Below, piece after piece: positions 45,570 to 55,642 of a stretch of 64,000 nucleotides of DNA. The notes below the pieces were generated by a model. That model made no database searches, was not told where the DNA came from, and saw only the letters and a list, made by a program, of their open reading frames with translations. The stretch is from JBGPEQ01 sp050180895. GTDB lineage: Bacteria > Pseudomonadota > Alphaproteobacteria > Dongiales > Dongiaceae. The first letter of the stretch is position 1. Every line of letters starts with the position of its first letter. The position numbers and the translations under genes are program-made. Location: NCBI GenBank assembly GCA_050180895.1, contig JBFXDS010000001.1, forward strand, positions 124,001 to 188,000. The letters are read 5' to 3'.

Positions 45570-46390
45570 GAAACTTGGTCACCATCGCCGGGAAGGAAAT
45601 CCGCGACGGCATGCGCAACCGCTGGATCGTCGCGACCACGCTGCTGCTGGCGGCGCTGTCGCTGACGCTCACCTTCCTCGGCAGCGCGCCCACGGGCACC
45701 GTCGGCGCCACCCGTCTGGCGGTCACGATCGTCAGCCTGTCGAGCCTGACCATCTTCCTGGTGCCGCTGATCGCGCTGCTGCTGGCCTACGACGCCATCG
45801 TCGGCGAGTTCGACCGCGGCACGCTGCTGCTCCTGCTCAGCTACCCGGTGGCGCGCTGGCAGGTCGTGATCGGCAAGTTCCTCGGCCATCTCGCCATCCT
45901 CGCCATCGCCACCGCCGTCGGCTACGGCGCCGCCGCCGGCGCGCTGCTGATCGCGGAGGGGCAGGTCGCGGGCCTGGCGACCTTCGCGGTCATGGTCGGC
46001 TCCTCGGTGCTGCTGGGCGCGGTGTTCGTGGCCATCGGCTATCTCATCAGCGCGACCGTGCGCGACCGCGGCCTGGCCGGCGGACTCGCCATCGGCGTCT
46101 GGCTGCTGTTCGTGCTGATCTACGACATGGCGCTGCTCGGCCTGCTCGTCGTCGACAAGGGGCGCGTCATCACCCCCGGCATGCTCGACGTCCTGCTGCT
46201 GCTCAATCCGGCCGATGCCTTCCGCGTGCTGAACCTGACGGGCTCCGGCGGCGCCAGCCAGTTCGCGGGCATGGCCGGGCTGAGCGCCGACGCTGCGCTC
46301 TCGCCCGCCATTCTCGTCGGCGCGCTGGCGCTGTGGACGATGTTGCCGCTGGGCGGCGCGGCGCTCGCGCTGGGAAGGAGGCAGCTATGA
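45566..46390 (+). CDS. nosY: ABC transporter permease NosY
   Basis: This 274-residue ABC-2-type permease has six membrane segments and begins MRNLVTIAGKEIRDGMRNRW, typical of NosY. It forms the membrane part of the NosDFY complex. The start overlaps the nosF stop (ATGA). Confidence 0.94.
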   Translation: MRNLVTIAGKEIRDGMRNRWIVATTLLLAALSLTLTFLGSAPTGTVGATRLAVTIVSLSSLTIFLVPLIALLLAYDAIVGEFDRGTLLLLLSYPVARWQVVIGKFLGHLAILAIATAVGYGAAAGALLIAEGQVAGLATFAVMVGSSVLLGAVFVAIGYLISATVRDRGLAGGLAIGVWLLFVLIYDMALLGLLVVDKGRVITPGMLDVLLLLNPADAFRVLNLTGSGGASQFAGMAGLSADAALSPAILVGALALWTMLPLGGAALALGRRQL

Positions 46391-46890
46391 TCCGCCGGAT
46401 GCTGATGGCCGCCGTCGCGCTTGCCGTACTCGCGGCGTGCTCGAAGGAGGAGGGGCGGATCGTGCCGCCGGCGCACAGCCTGACGGCCGACGCCACCGGC
46501 CATTATTGCGGCATGCTGCTCGCCGAGCACGCCGGGCCGAAGGGCCAGATCCTGCTCGAAGGCCAGGACGATCCGGTGTGGTTCAGCTCGGTGCGCGACA
46601 CCCTGACGTTTCTCAGCCTGCCCGAGGAGCCCAAGACCATCGCCGCCGTCTATGTCAGCGACATGGCCAAGGCGGCGAGCTGGGAGCAGCCGGGCGCCGA
46701 CAACTGGACGCTCGCCGGCGATGCCTTCTTCGTCGTCGGGAGCAGTCGCCAGGGCGGCATGGGCGGCACGGAGGCGGTGCCGTTCTCGACCGAGCCGGCG
46801 GCGCAGGCCTTCGTGCAGCAATATGGCGGCCGCATCGTGCGGCTGGACGACGCGGCCGAAAGCGTCGCCGCAACGGCGCCGGAGAACTAG
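46387..46890 (+). CDS. nosL: Copper chaperone lipoprotein NosL
   Basis: This 167-residue outer- or periplasmic-membrane lipoprotein has a lipobox LAAC (C18) and the copper-binding CGM motif (C41-M43), as in NosL, which delivers Cu(I) to NosZ. The ATG overlaps the nosY stop. Confidence 0.95.
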   Translation: MIRRMLMAAVALAVLAACSKEEGRIVPPAHSLTADATGHYCGMLLAEHAGPKGQILLEGQDDPVWFSSVRDTLTFLSLPEEPKTIAAVYVSDMAKAASWEQPGADNWTLAGDAFFVVGSSRQGGMGGTEAVPFSTEPAAQAFVQQYGGRIVRLDDAAESVAATAPEN

Positions 46891-46897
46891 GCGGGCC

Positions 46898-47893
46898 ATG
46901 CACCCGACCCGCCGTCGCTTCATCCGTATCGCCGCCGCGGCGACGCTGGCCCAGCTGGCCGGACCGGCTGCCGGCGGCCGCGCCGAGGAGGAACGTTTCT
47001 CCGATTGGCGCGGGCTGGCGATGGGCAACCTCACGCGCATCGAGGTGCGCGACCCCGACCGGGCCCGCGCCGCGCGCATCCTCGCCGCCGCCGCGCAGGA
47101 GGCGGCGCGACTGGAGTCGCTGTTCTCCCTCTATCGCGCGGATTCGGCGCTGGTGCGCCTCAACCGCGCCGGTCGGCTCGTCGATCCGCCGCTCGATCTC
47201 GTGCGCCTGCTGGCGGAGGCGCGCCGCTATTCCGAGAGCACGGACGGCGCCTTCGACGTGACGGTGCAGCCGATCTGGCAGGCCTATGCGGCGCATTTCT
47301 TCCGCGAGGGCGCCGATCCCGCGGGACCGCCCGCCGGCGCGATCCGGCGCGCCGCCGAGCGGGTCGACTACCGCGCGCTCGAAGTGGAGCCGGGTGCCAT
47401 CCGGCTGGCGCGGCCGGGCATGGCGCTCACCCTCAACGGCATCGCGCCCGGCTACATCACCGACCGCACCGTCGAGCTGCTGAAGAACGAGGGCCTGGAG
47501 CATGCGCTCGTCGACCTCGGCGAGATCCGCGTCACCGGGACGCGCGCGGCGCACGAGCCCTGGCGCGCCGGCGTTCGCGATCCTCTCGACGACCATCGCA
47601 TCGCGATGGAGTTTCCTTTGACCGAGCAGGCGCTCGCCACCTCCGGCGGGTCCGGCTTCCGCTTCGACTGGAACGGCCGCTTCCATCACCTCTTCGATCC
47701 CAGGAACGGCGGCTGCCCGCACGCCTATGCCAGCGTGTCCGTCGTGGCGCCAACCGCAACGGCCGCCGACGCGCTCGCGACCGCCTGCTGTCTGATGCCG
47801 CCCGATAGGTTGGCTGCCGCCCTCCGGACAGGAGGCGCCTTGCGCGCAATCGTCATAATGCCATCGGGCGAATCGCACGTTGTCGATGCCTGA
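46898..47893 (+). CDS. nosX: FAD:protein FMN transferase NosX (ApbE family)
   Basis: This 331-residue periplasmic protein has a Tat-type signal (TRRRFIRIAAAATLAQL) and the ApbE fold: MGNLTRIEV, SLYRADSALVRLN, TDGAFDVTVQPIWQA, LNGIAPGYITDR and LVDLGEIRVTG. ApbE enzymes attach FMN to threonine in the SGAT motif, here most likely T157 of NosR. It is the last gene of the nos operon, seven bases after nosL. Confidence 0.94.
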   Translation: MHPTRRRFIRIAAAATLAQLAGPAAGGRAEEERFSDWRGLAMGNLTRIEVRDPDRARAARILAAAAQEAARLESLFSLYRADSALVRLNRAGRLVDPPLDLVRLLAEARRYSESTDGAFDVTVQPIWQAYAAHFFREGADPAGPPAGAIRRAAERVDYRALEVEPGAIRLARPGMALTLNGIAPGYITDRTVELLKNEGLEHALVDLGEIRVTGTRAAHEPWRAGVRDPLDDHRIAMEFPLTEQALATSGGSGFRFDWNGRFHHLFDPRNGGCPHAYASVSVVAPTATAADALATACCLMPPDRLAAALRTGGALRAIVIMPSGESHVVDA

Positions 47894-48053
47894 TCGACAG
47901 TTGCCTGTTTGGGTCGACTGCAGGGCAGCTCATGGGCGTGGGATGCCGCGGAGATGTCGACAATTGGCATGAAGGGGCAGACGCGAACTTAGGACGCCGC
48001 CCACCCATGCCTGCTCTTGCCCGCGAGGCGGTCCTGCCGCATCTTCCGCGGAG

Positions 48054-48836
48054 ATGACCTCGTCCGCCCCGACACACCTCCCCGGCGCCGCGCTCGTCAC
48101 CGGCGCGGCCAAGCGGATCGGCCGCGCCATCGCGCTTGATCTCGCGGCGCATGGCTGGCACGTCGCCGTGCACTACCGCCACTCGGCGGCGGAGGCGGCC
48201 GATGTCGTGCGGGAGATCGAGGGCGTCGGTGGCCGGGCAGTCGCACTGCAGGCCGACCTGGCACGCGAGGCGCACGTTCAGGCGCTGATTCCGCGCGCCG
48301 CCGAGGCGCTCGGGCCGCTCACCTGCCTCGTCAACAATGCGTCGGTGTTCGAGATGGACAAGATCGACACGGCGACGCGCGCCTCGTGGGACGCCCATAT
48401 CGAGACCAACCTGCGGGCGCCGCTGGTCCTGTCGCAGGCCTTCGCGCGGCAGCTGCCGGCGGAGGCCGCCGGCGTCATCGTCAACATGCTGGACCAGCGG
48501 GTGTGGAACCTGACGCCGTACTTCCTGTCCTATACCGTGGCGAAGATGGGCCTGTGGACGCTCACCCGCACCTTGGCGCTGGCCCTGGCGCCGCGCATCC
48601 GCGTCAACGGCATCGGGCCGGGACCGACGCTGCCGAGCCCGCGCCAGAGTCCGGAGCAGTTTGCCCAGCAGTGCCGGATGATGCCGCTCGGCCGCGGCAC
48701 GACGCTCGCGGAGATCTGCGCCGCCCTGCGGTTCATCCTGGACGCGCCGGCTATGACCGGCCAGATGATCGCCCTCGACGGGGGCCAGCATCTGGGCTGG
48801 GCCCAGCCGGCGCGCGGTCAGGTCGCGCGCGAATAG
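48054..48836 (+). CDS. Short-chain dehydrogenase/reductase
   Basis: This 260-residue SDR has the NAD(P)-binding motif VTGAAKRIG, the NNAS motif and catalytic YTVAK. The R after TGAAK favours NADPH. The wording resembles pteridine reductase/FolM-like SDRs that follow this TGAxKRIG pattern. A role in folate or pteridine reduction is possible but unproven. It stands alone, 160 bases after nosX. Confidence 0.85.
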   Translation: MTSSAPTHLPGAALVTGAAKRIGRAIALDLAAHGWHVAVHYRHSAAEAADVVREIEGVGGRAVALQADLAREAHVQALIPRAAEALGPLTCLVNNASVFEMDKIDTATRASWDAHIETNLRAPLVLSQAFARQLPAEAAGVIVNMLDQRVWNLTPYFLSYTVAKMGLWTLTRTLALALAPRIRVNGIGPGPTLPSPRQSPEQFAQQCRMMPLGRGTTLAEICAALRFILDAPAMTGQMIALDGGQHLGWAQPARGQVARE

Positions 48837-49207
48837 TCCGGCGGGGAGGCGAAAATGGCGGTATTCCGCCGCTTCGACGGCGGCCGCAGCCGCAAGTTGT
48901 GCACATGGGGCCGGAGCTCGCTGCGACGGGCCCGAAGTCCGCAAAAAAAACCGTCGGATGACGGAACAATAATGATTTCATTACCATTGCCTGTTTCTCA
49001 ACCTATATATATCAATGGGTTGGTTGCTTACGCCTCTTTTTTAGGCAGAGATGCCGCAAGAACGGGAATCCTTTGGCCATGCGGTTCGGGAGCGGCCTTA
49101 CCAACAGAGTTATCCACAAACATCGTGGATAGATGAGCGGATACTCGGAAGCCGCAGAAATCTGCCATTTTCTGTGGCGGAAAAGAGGCCATTCGAGCGC
49201 ATTTGCG
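48837..49207. other. Intergenic AT-rich segment upstream of uvrC
   Basis: This 371-base gap contains a stretch of about 100 bases (48955-49055) that is strikingly AT-rich for this genome, with TATATATA, and a perfect DnaA box at 49110-49118. TTGCCT followed after about 17 bases by TATCAA could serve as a promoter for uvrC. A 93-codon open frame crosses the segment, but it lacks coding character and I do not call it. Confidence 0.45.
49110..49118 (+). promoter_or_regulatory. Single perfect DnaA box
   Basis: TTATCCACA matches the consensus DnaA-binding site exactly. It lies 90 bases before the uvrC ATG, beside an AT-rich stretch. Only one perfect box is seen, so this is not enough to call an origin. 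Confidence 0.5.
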
Positions 49208-51142
49208 ATGACCGCGCAGGACCCGCAGCAGACAGCCGACCCGCCGATCGAGCGTCTCGAACCGGAGCCGCCGGTTCCGATCCCCGGCGGCGCCCTGGCC
49301 GGCGGCGTCGCGCTCCTTGCCGCGCAGCTGGCGACCCTGCCGGCCGGGCCCGGGGTCTACCGGATGCTGAACGCCAGGGGCGATGCCCTCTATGTCGGCA
49401 AGGCCCGCAGCCTGAGGAAGCGTGTCGCGACCTACACGCAGATCGACCGGCTGCCCAACCGGCTGAAGCGGATGGTGGCGGAGACGGCGGCGCTCGAGGT
49501 CGTCACCACGCAATCGGAAGTCGAGGCGCTGCTGCTCGAGAGCAACCTGATCAAGCGCCTGACGCCGCGCTACAACGTCTCGCTGCGCGACGACAAGTCG
49601 TTCCCCTACATCTTCATCACCGGCGACCACGCGGCGCCGCAGATCATGAAGCATCGCGGCGCGCGCAACCGTCCCGGGGACTATTACGGGCCGTTCGCGT
49701 CCGCCGGCGCGGTCAACGCCACCATCACCGCCCTGCAGCGCGCCTTCCTGCTGCGCTCCTGCTCCGACAACGTCTATGCCACCCGCACGCGGCCCTGCCT
49801 GCAATACCAGATCAAGCGTTGCTCCGGCCCGTGCGTCGGGCGCATCGGCGGTGCGGACTATGCGGGGCTGGTGGCGCAGGCGCGCGACTTCCTGGCCGGC
49901 AAGAGCCGCGAGGTGCAGGACCGTCTGGCCGAGGAGATGCAGGCGAAGAGCGAGGCCCTCGAGTTCGAGGCGGCGGCGCGGCTGCGCGACCGCATCCGCG
50001 CCCTCGCGCATATCCAGTCGCACCAGGCGATCAACGTCGCCGGCCTGGACGAGGCCGACGTGATCGCCGCGCATCAGGCCGGCGGCCACACCTGCGTGCA
50101 GGTGTTCTTTTTTCGCGCCGGCAGCAACTACGGCAACCGCGCCTATTTCCCCGGCCACGACAAGGATCTCCCGCTCGACCAAGTGCTCGCCGCCTTCATC
50201 GGCCAGTTCTACGACAACAAGGAGCCGCCGCGGCTGATCCTGCTGAGCGACCGGCCGGCGGACTTCGAGCTGCTGCAGGAGGCGCTGACGACCAAGGCCG
50301 GCCGCAGCGTCCGCCTCGACGTGCCGCGGCGCGGCGCCAAGCGCGACCTGATCGCGCAGGCGCTGGTCAACGCGCGCGAGGCGCTGGCCCGGCGCCTGTC
50401 GGAGAACGCCTCGCAGCGCCGGCTGCTCGAGGGCGTCGCCGCCGCCTTCGGGCTGGAGGCGCCGCCGGATCGCATCGAGGTCTACGACAACAGCCACATC
50501 TCCGGACGAAATGCCTATGGCGCCATGATCGTCGCCGGGCCCGACGGCTTCATCAAGGGCGCCTACCGCAAGTTCACCATCAACAATCCGGCCGGCAGCG
50601 AGCCGGGCGACGACTACGCCATGATGCGCGAGGTGCTGACGCGGCGGTTCGCGCGCGCGCTGAAGGAGGACCCGGAGCGCGAGCGCGGCAGCTGGCCCGA
50701 CCTCGTGCTGATCGACGGCGGCGCCGGCCAGCTCTCGACCGCGCTCGAGGCGTTCGCCGAGCTCGGCATCACCGACGTGGCGATCGTCGGCATCGCCAAG
50801 GGACCGGACCGCGACGCCGGCCGCGAGCGCTTCTTCCTGCCGGGCCGCGCGCCGTTCAGCCTGGAACCGAAGGACCCCGTCCTCTATTTCCTTCAGAGGC
50901 TGCGCGACGAGGCGCATCGCTTCGCCATCGGCGCGCATCGGGCCAAGCGCTCGAAGCAGATCGCCCAGTCGCCGCTCGACGAGATCCCCGGCGTCGGCGC
51001 GCGGCGGAAACGCGCGCTGCTGCTGCATTTCGGCTCGGCCCGCGCGGTCGCCCGCGCCGGCGTCGCCGATCTCCAGGCGGTCGAGGGCATTAGCGAGACG
51101 GTAGCCAAAAAGATTCATGAACATTTCAACGCCGATGGTTAA
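49208..51142 (+). CDS. uvrC: UvrABC system protein C
   Basis: This 644-residue excision nuclease subunit makes both incisions around a lesion. The N-terminal GIY-YIG-type domain shows GPGVYRMLNARGDALYVGKA; the UVR domain is near residues 205-240 (LEFEAAARLRDRIRAL); the RNase H-like C-terminal nuclease has EVYDNSHISG and LVLIDGGAGQL; tandem helix-hairpin-helix motifs close the protein (EIPGVGARRKRALL, VEGISETVAKKIHEH). I chose ATG 49208 (MTAQDPQQ); an in-frame start at 49133 would add 25 residues. Confidence 0.96.
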   Translation: MTAQDPQQTADPPIERLEPEPPVPIPGGALAGGVALLAAQLATLPAGPGVYRMLNARGDALYVGKARSLRKRVATYTQIDRLPNRLKRMVAETAALEVVTTQSEVEALLLESNLIKRLTPRYNVSLRDDKSFPYIFITGDHAAPQIMKHRGARNRPGDYYGPFASAGAVNATITALQRAFLLRSCSDNVYATRTRPCLQYQIKRCSGPCVGRIGGADYAGLVAQARDFLAGKSREVQDRLAEEMQAKSEALEFEAAARLRDRIRALAHIQSHQAINVAGLDEADVIAAHQAGGHTCVQVFFFRAGSNYGNRAYFPGHDKDLPLDQVLAAFIGQFYDNKEPPRLILLSDRPADFELLQEALTTKAGRSVRLDVPRRGAKRDLIAQALVNAREALARRLSENASQRRLLEGVAAAFGLEAPPDRIEVYDNSHISGRNAYGAMIVAGPDGFIKGAYRKFTINNPAGSEPGDDYAMMREVLTRRFARALKEDPERERGSWPDLVLIDGGAGQLSTALEAFAELGITDVAIVGIAKGPDRDAGRERFFLPGRAPFSLEPKDPVLYFLQRLRDEAHRFAIGAHRAKRSKQIAQSPLDEIPGVGARRKRALLLHFGSARAVARAGVADLQAVEGISETVAKKIHEHFNADG

Positions 51143-51181
51143 GATGGCCTGCGTGGGACTCTCCTGAGCGCTGCCGATGCC

Positions 51182-51790
51182 ATGCTGACCGACCTGCCGA
51201 ACCTGCTGACGCTGTCGCGCATCATCATCATCCCGGTGCTGATCGGGCTGTTCTATCTCGACGGCGATGCGTGGCGCTGGATCTCGCTGGCGCTGTTCGC
51301 CGCCGCCGGGATCACCGATTATTTCGACGGCTATCTGGCGCGCCGCTGGTCGCAGATCTCCGCCTTCGGCCGCTTCCTCGATCCGATCGCCGACAAGCTG
51401 CTGGTGGCGGCGGTGATCCTGATGCTGGTGGCGGTCGACCGCATCACCGGCTGGGTGGTGCTGCCGGCGCTCGTCATCCTCTGCCGCGAGGTTCTCGTCT
51501 CCGGCCTGCGCGAGTTCCTGGCGCAGGTGAATGTCGGCGTCCCGGTCAGCCGGCTGGCGAAGTGGAAGACGGCGCTGCAGTTGATCGCGCTCGGGATCCT
51601 GATCGTCGGCGACGCCGCCGGCGCCTGGACGCAATGGGTCGGCGAACTGGGGCTGTGGATCGCCGCCGCCATCACGATCGTCACCGGCTACGATTACCTC
51701 TCGGCCGGACTCAAGCACATGGGGCCGGCCACGAAGGCGACCAAGCCGGGCCCGCAGCCGCAGGGCAAGCCGGCCGGCACGCGGCCCTGA
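51182..51790 (+). CDS. pgsA: CDP-diacylglycerol-glycerol-3-phosphate 3-phosphatidyltransferase
   Basis: This 202-residue membrane enzyme makes phosphatidylglycerophosphate. The CDP-alcohol phosphotransferase motif is intact: DYFDGYLARRW, then GRFLDPIADK, giving D-G-x2-A-R-x8-G-x3-D-x3-D. Four to six membrane segments follow. It lies 39 bases after uvrC; this uvrC-pgsA order is common in proteobacteria. Confidence 0.95.
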   Translation: MLTDLPNLLTLSRIIIIPVLIGLFYLDGDAWRWISLALFAAAGITDYFDGYLARRWSQISAFGRFLDPIADKLLVAAVILMLVAVDRITGWVVLPALVILCREVLVSGLREFLAQVNVGVPVSRLAKWKTALQLIALGILIVGDAAGAWTQWVGELGLWIAAAITIVTGYDYLSAGLKHMGPATKATKPGPQPQGKPAGTRP

Positions 51791-51975
51791 GGCGCGTCCG
51801 GCTCAGGCGGCTGCAATTTCGTTTCCCGCGCCGCATCCGATTCGCAATCTCGCAACCATTGCGGACCGCCGATTGAAACGCCCTTGCCGCCGCGCGACGT
51901 GAATTGCGCCGGTGGCCGGGCCGCTCTACGTTAAGAGCGACAGGATGGCCAGCCGTCCCGACGGAGGCTAAGCGC

Positions 51976-54900
51976 ATGGCGCTCGCTGCGGTCACGCTCG
52001 ACGACAAATACGCCCTCGACTCCGGCCGCGTGTTCATCACCGGCACGCAGGCGCTGGTGCGCCTGCCGATGATGCAGCGCCAGCGCGACAAGGCGGCCGG
52101 GATCGACACCGCCTGCTTCGTCACCGGCTATCGCGGCTCGCCGCTCGGCGGCGTCGACCAGGCGATGTGGCGGGCCAAGAAATTCCTGAAGAACAACCAG
52201 ATCCACTTCCAGCCGGGCGTCAACGAAGACCTCGCCGCCACCGCGGTATGGGGCAGCCAGCAGACCAACCTCTTCGGCGACAACAGGTACGACGGCGTCT
52301 TCGCCATGTGGTACGGCAAGGGGCCGGGCGTCGACCGCTCGGGCGACGTGCTCCGGCACGGCAATCTCGCCGGCTCCTCGCGCCACGGCGGCGTGCTGCT
52401 GATGGCCGGCGACGACCACACCTGCAAGTCCTCGACCACGGCGCATCAGACCGAATACGCCTTCATGGACTACGGCATCCCCGTGCTGAATCCGTCGGGC
52501 GTGCAGGAATTCCTCGACCTCGGCCTGCATGGCTGGGCGATGTCGCGCTATTCCGGCTGCTGGGTCGCGTTCAAGGTGGTGGCGGAGACGGTCGACAGCT
52601 CCGCCTCGGTCCATGTCGATCCGCACCGCGTCGAGATCGTCACGCCGACGGATTTCGAGCTGCCGGCCGACGGCCTCAACATCCGCTGGCCCGACACGCC
52701 GCTGCAGCAGGAGATGCGGCTGCACAAGTACAAGCTCTATGCCGCGCTCGCCTATGCCCGCGCCAACAAGCTGAACCGCGTCGTCATCGACAGCCCGGAG
52801 CGGCGCTTCGGCATCGTCACCTGCGGCAAGTCCTATCTCGACGTGCGGCAGGCGCTCGACGATCTCGGCATCGACGACGACTACGCCGCCGCCATCGGCC
52901 TCACCCTCTACAAGGTCGGCATGACCTGGCCGCTCGAGCGCGAGGGCGTGCGCCAGTTCGCCGAGGGGCTGGAGGAGATCCTCGTCGTCGAGGAGAAGCG
53001 CGCGCTGATCGAGAACCAGCTGAAGGAGCAGCTCTACAACTGGAAGGAGAGCGTGCGGCCCAGGGTGATCGGCAAGTTCGACGAGGAGCGCAACTGGATC
53101 CTGCCCTCGGCCGACGAGCTGACGCCGGCGCGCATCGCCCGCGTCATCGCCGGGCGCATCGCGCGCTTCCATACGAGCGAAGGGATCGAGCAGCGCCTCG
53201 CCTTCCTGGCGCAGAAGGAGAAGGCGCTCACCGGCCACAAGCCGCCGATCCAGCGCATCCCCTATTTCTGCTCGGGCTGCCCGCACAACAGCTCGACCAA
53301 GGTGCCCGAGGGGAGCCGCGCGCTCGCCGGCATCGGTTGCCACTACATGGTCCAGTGGATGGACCGCAACACCGACACCTTCACCCAGATGGGCGGCGAG
53401 GGCGCCACCTGGATCGGCCAGGCGCCGTTCAGCAAGACGCCGCACGTGTTCCAGAACCTCGGCGACGGCACCTACTACCATTCGGGCCTGCTCGCCATCC
53501 GCGCCTGCGTCGCCGCCAACGTCAACATCACCTACAAGATCCTCTATAACGACGCCGTGGCGATGACCGGCGGCCAGCCGATGGACGGGCCGCTCGACGT
53601 GCCGATGATCGCCCACCAGCTCCATGCCGAGGGCGTCAAGCGCATCGCCGTCGTCAGCGACGAGCCGGACAAGTACCCCACCGGCGGCGGCTTTCCGCCG
53701 GAGACGACGGTGCATCACCGCGACGAGCTGGACCGGCTGCAGCGCGCGTTCCGCGAGATTCCCGGCGTCACCGCCATCATCTACGACCAGACCTGCGCGG
53801 CGGAGAAGCGGCGGCGGCGCAAGCGCGGGCTCTATCCCGATCCGCCCAAGCGCGTGGTCATCAACGAGGCGGTCTGCGAGGGCTGCGGCGATTGCGGCGT
53901 GCAGTCCAACTGCCTGTCGGTGATCCCGGTCGAGACCGAGTTCGGCCGCAAGCGCGCCATCGACCAGTCGACCTGCAACAAGGACTTCTCCTGCCTCAAG
54001 GGCTTCTGCCCCAGCTTCGTCACCGTGCATGGCGGCCAGTTGCGCAAGCGCCAGGCCGCGGGCGGGCAGGCGGGCGCCGGCGACGGCTTCGCCGAGCTGC
54101 CCGAGCCGGCGCTGCCCGCGACCGGCGAGCCCTACGGCATCCTCGTCACCGGCGTCGGCGGCACCGGCGTCGTCACCATCGGCGCGCTCCTGGGCATGGC
54201 GGCGCACATCGAGGGCAAGGGCTGCTCCGTCCTCGACATGACCGGCCTGGCGCAGAAGGGCGGCGCCGTCTTCACGCATATCCGCATCGCCGACCGGCCG
54301 GAGGACATCCACGCCGTGCGCATCGCCGCCGGCGGCGCGCGGCTCCTGCTCGGCTGCGACATCGTCGTCGCCGCCAGCTTCGACGGCCTGGCCAAGATCC
54401 AGCAGGGCAAGACGGCGGCGGTCATAAATTCCTACGAGGCGGTGACCGGCGAGTTCACCCGCAAGCCGGATCTCGAGTTCCCCGGGCGCCGGCTGCGCGA
54501 CCTGATCGCGGAGGCGACCGGCGGCGAGCGGACGGACTTCGTCGACGGCACGCATATCGCGACCACGCTGTGCGGCGACTCCATCGCCACCAATATGTTC
54601 ATGCTGGGCTATGCCTATCAGAAGGGCCTCGTGCCGGTCTCGGCGGCGGCGATAGAGCAGGCGATCACGCTGAACGCCACCGCGGTCGAGGCCAACAAGC
54701 GGGCCTTCCTCTGGGGCCGCCGCGCCGCGCATGACCGGGCGGCCATCGAACAGCTGGTTGCCCGGGCCGACCCGGAGCCGGACTCGCACCATATCGCCCG
54801 GACGTTCGACGACATCGTCGCCAAGCGCGTCGCCGTCCTCACCGCCTACCAGGACGCGGCCTACGCGGCGCGCTATCGCGCCCTCGCCGAGCGGGCGCGC

Positions 54901-55461
54901 CGCGCCGAGCAGGAGCGCACGCCCGGCCGCTCCGGCTTCGCCGAGGCGGTGGCCCGGTTCTATTTCAAGCTGCTCGCCTACAAGGACGAGTATGAGGTGG
55001 CGCGGCTCTATACCGACGGCACGTTCCTGAAGGCGATCGAGGCCCAGTTCGAGGGCGACTACCGGCTCGAGTTCAACCTGGCGCCGCCGCTGGTGGCGCG
55101 GCGCGACCTGGAGACCGGCCACCTGAAGAAGCGGACCTTCGGCCCCTGGATGCTGCGGGCCTTCCGCCTGCTCGCGAGGCTGCGGCATCTGCGCGGCACG
55201 AAGCTCGACATCTTCGGCTACAGCGCCGAGCGCAGGCTGGAGCGGCAGCTGATCGCCGACTATGAACGCGTGGTCGAGGAGTTGATCGCCGGTCTGGATC
55301 ACGCCAACCACGCTGCGGCGGTCCGGATCGCCGAGGTTCCCGACCAGATCCGCGGCTTCGGCCACGTCAAGCAGGCGCATCTGGAGAAGGCCAAGCAGCG
55401 CGAAGCCGAGCTGCTCGCCGCCTTCCGCTCCCCCACGCCGCAGCGCGACGCGGCGGAATAG
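51976..55461 (+). CDS. Indolepyruvate ferredoxin oxidoreductase, fused large form
   Basis: This 1161-residue cytoplasmic enzyme oxidatively decarboxylates arylpyruvates to acyl-CoA with ferredoxin as acceptor. The N-terminal half holds the pyrimidine-binding TPP domain (FVTGYRGSPLGGVD, FQPGVNEDLAATAVWG) and the middle the diphosphate-binding part (GGEGATWIGQAPF, YNDAVAMTGGQP). An iron-sulfur stretch follows, CEGCGDCGVQSNC and CNKDFSC, then the gamma-like domain beginning ILVTGVGGTGVVTIG. All domains are in one chain, as in the large IOR of proteobacteria. The ATG at 51976 is preferred over an upstream in-frame start at 51904. Confidence 0.93.
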   Translation: MALAAVTLDDKYALDSGRVFITGTQALVRLPMMQRQRDKAAGIDTACFVTGYRGSPLGGVDQAMWRAKKFLKNNQIHFQPGVNEDLAATAVWGSQQTNLFGDNRYDGVFAMWYGKGPGVDRSGDVLRHGNLAGSSRHGGVLLMAGDDHTCKSSTTAHQTEYAFMDYGIPVLNPSGVQEFLDLGLHGWAMSRYSGCWVAFKVVAETVDSSASVHVDPHRVEIVTPTDFELPADGLNIRWPDTPLQQEMRLHKYKLYAALAYARANKLNRVVIDSPERRFGIVTCGKSYLDVRQALDDLGIDDDYAAAIGLTLYKVGMTWPLEREGVRQFAEGLEEILVVEEKRALIENQLKEQLYNWKESVRPRVIGKFDEERNWILPSADELTPARIARVIAGRIARFHTSEGIEQRLAFLAQKEKALTGHKPPIQRIPYFCSGCPHNSSTKVPEGSRALAGIGCHYMVQWMDRNTDTFTQMGGEGATWIGQAPFSKTPHVFQNLGDGTYYHSGLLAIRACVAANVNITYKILYNDAVAMTGGQPMDGPLDVPMIAHQLHAEGVKRIAVVSDEPDKYPTGGGFPPETTVHHRDELDRLQRAFREIPGVTAIIYDQTCAAEKRRRRKRGLYPDPPKRVVINEAVCEGCGDCGVQSNCLSVIPVETEFGRKRAIDQSTCNKDFSCLKGFCPSFVTVHGGQLRKRQAAGGQAGAGDGFAELPEPALPATGEPYGILVTGVGGTGVVTIGALLGMAAHIEGKGCSVLDMTGLAQKGGAVFTHIRIADRPEDIHAVRIAAGGARLLLGCDIVVAASFDGLAKIQQGKTAAVINSYEAVTGEFTRKPDLEFPGRRLRDLIAEATGGERTDFVDGTHIATTLCGDSIATNMFMLGYAYQKGLVPVSAAAIEQAITLNATAVEANKRAFLWGRRAAHDRAAIEQLVARADPEPDSHHIARTFDDIVAKRVAVLTAYQDAAYAARYRALAERARRAEQERTPGRSGFAEAVARFYFKLLAYKDEYEVARLYTDGTFLKAIEAQFEGDYRLEFNLAPPLVARRDLETGHLKKRTFGPWMLRAFRLLARLRHLRGTKLDIFGYSAERRLERQLIADYERVVEELIAGLDHANHAAAVRIAEVPDQIRGFGHVKQAHLEKAKQREAELLAAFRSPTPQRDAAE

Positions 55462-55601
55462 GGGCGCTCTCGGAAGCCGTTGCGTGCGTTCGCGTCGAGG
55501 CGTTGCACGCCCGGTCGTGCGTCCTTCGACAAGCTCAGGGGATCGCTCTGGCAGTCCCTCGCCCGGGGAGGCTGCGAAGGAATAGCCGCAGGATCTGTCG
55601 G

Positions 55602-55620
55602 GGCGGGTCTCAGACCCGCC
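55602..55620. repeat. Palindromic REP-like element (GGCGGGTCT family)
   Basis: GGCGGGTCT and AGACCCGCC flank one central base. The same palindrome occurs at 55643-55663 and 2676-2699. Confidence 0.8.
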
Positions 55621-55642
55621 AATCGTGCCGCGGCACCGACAC

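Noticed and set aside
48855..49136. 93-codon frame through the AT-rich segment before uvrC
   Set aside because: No domain or good start; composition changes abruptly in the middle, consistent with non-coding DNA.
48955..49207. Replication origin
   Set aside because: Only one perfect DnaA box and no neighbouring origin-linked genes such as hemE, dnaA or parAB.
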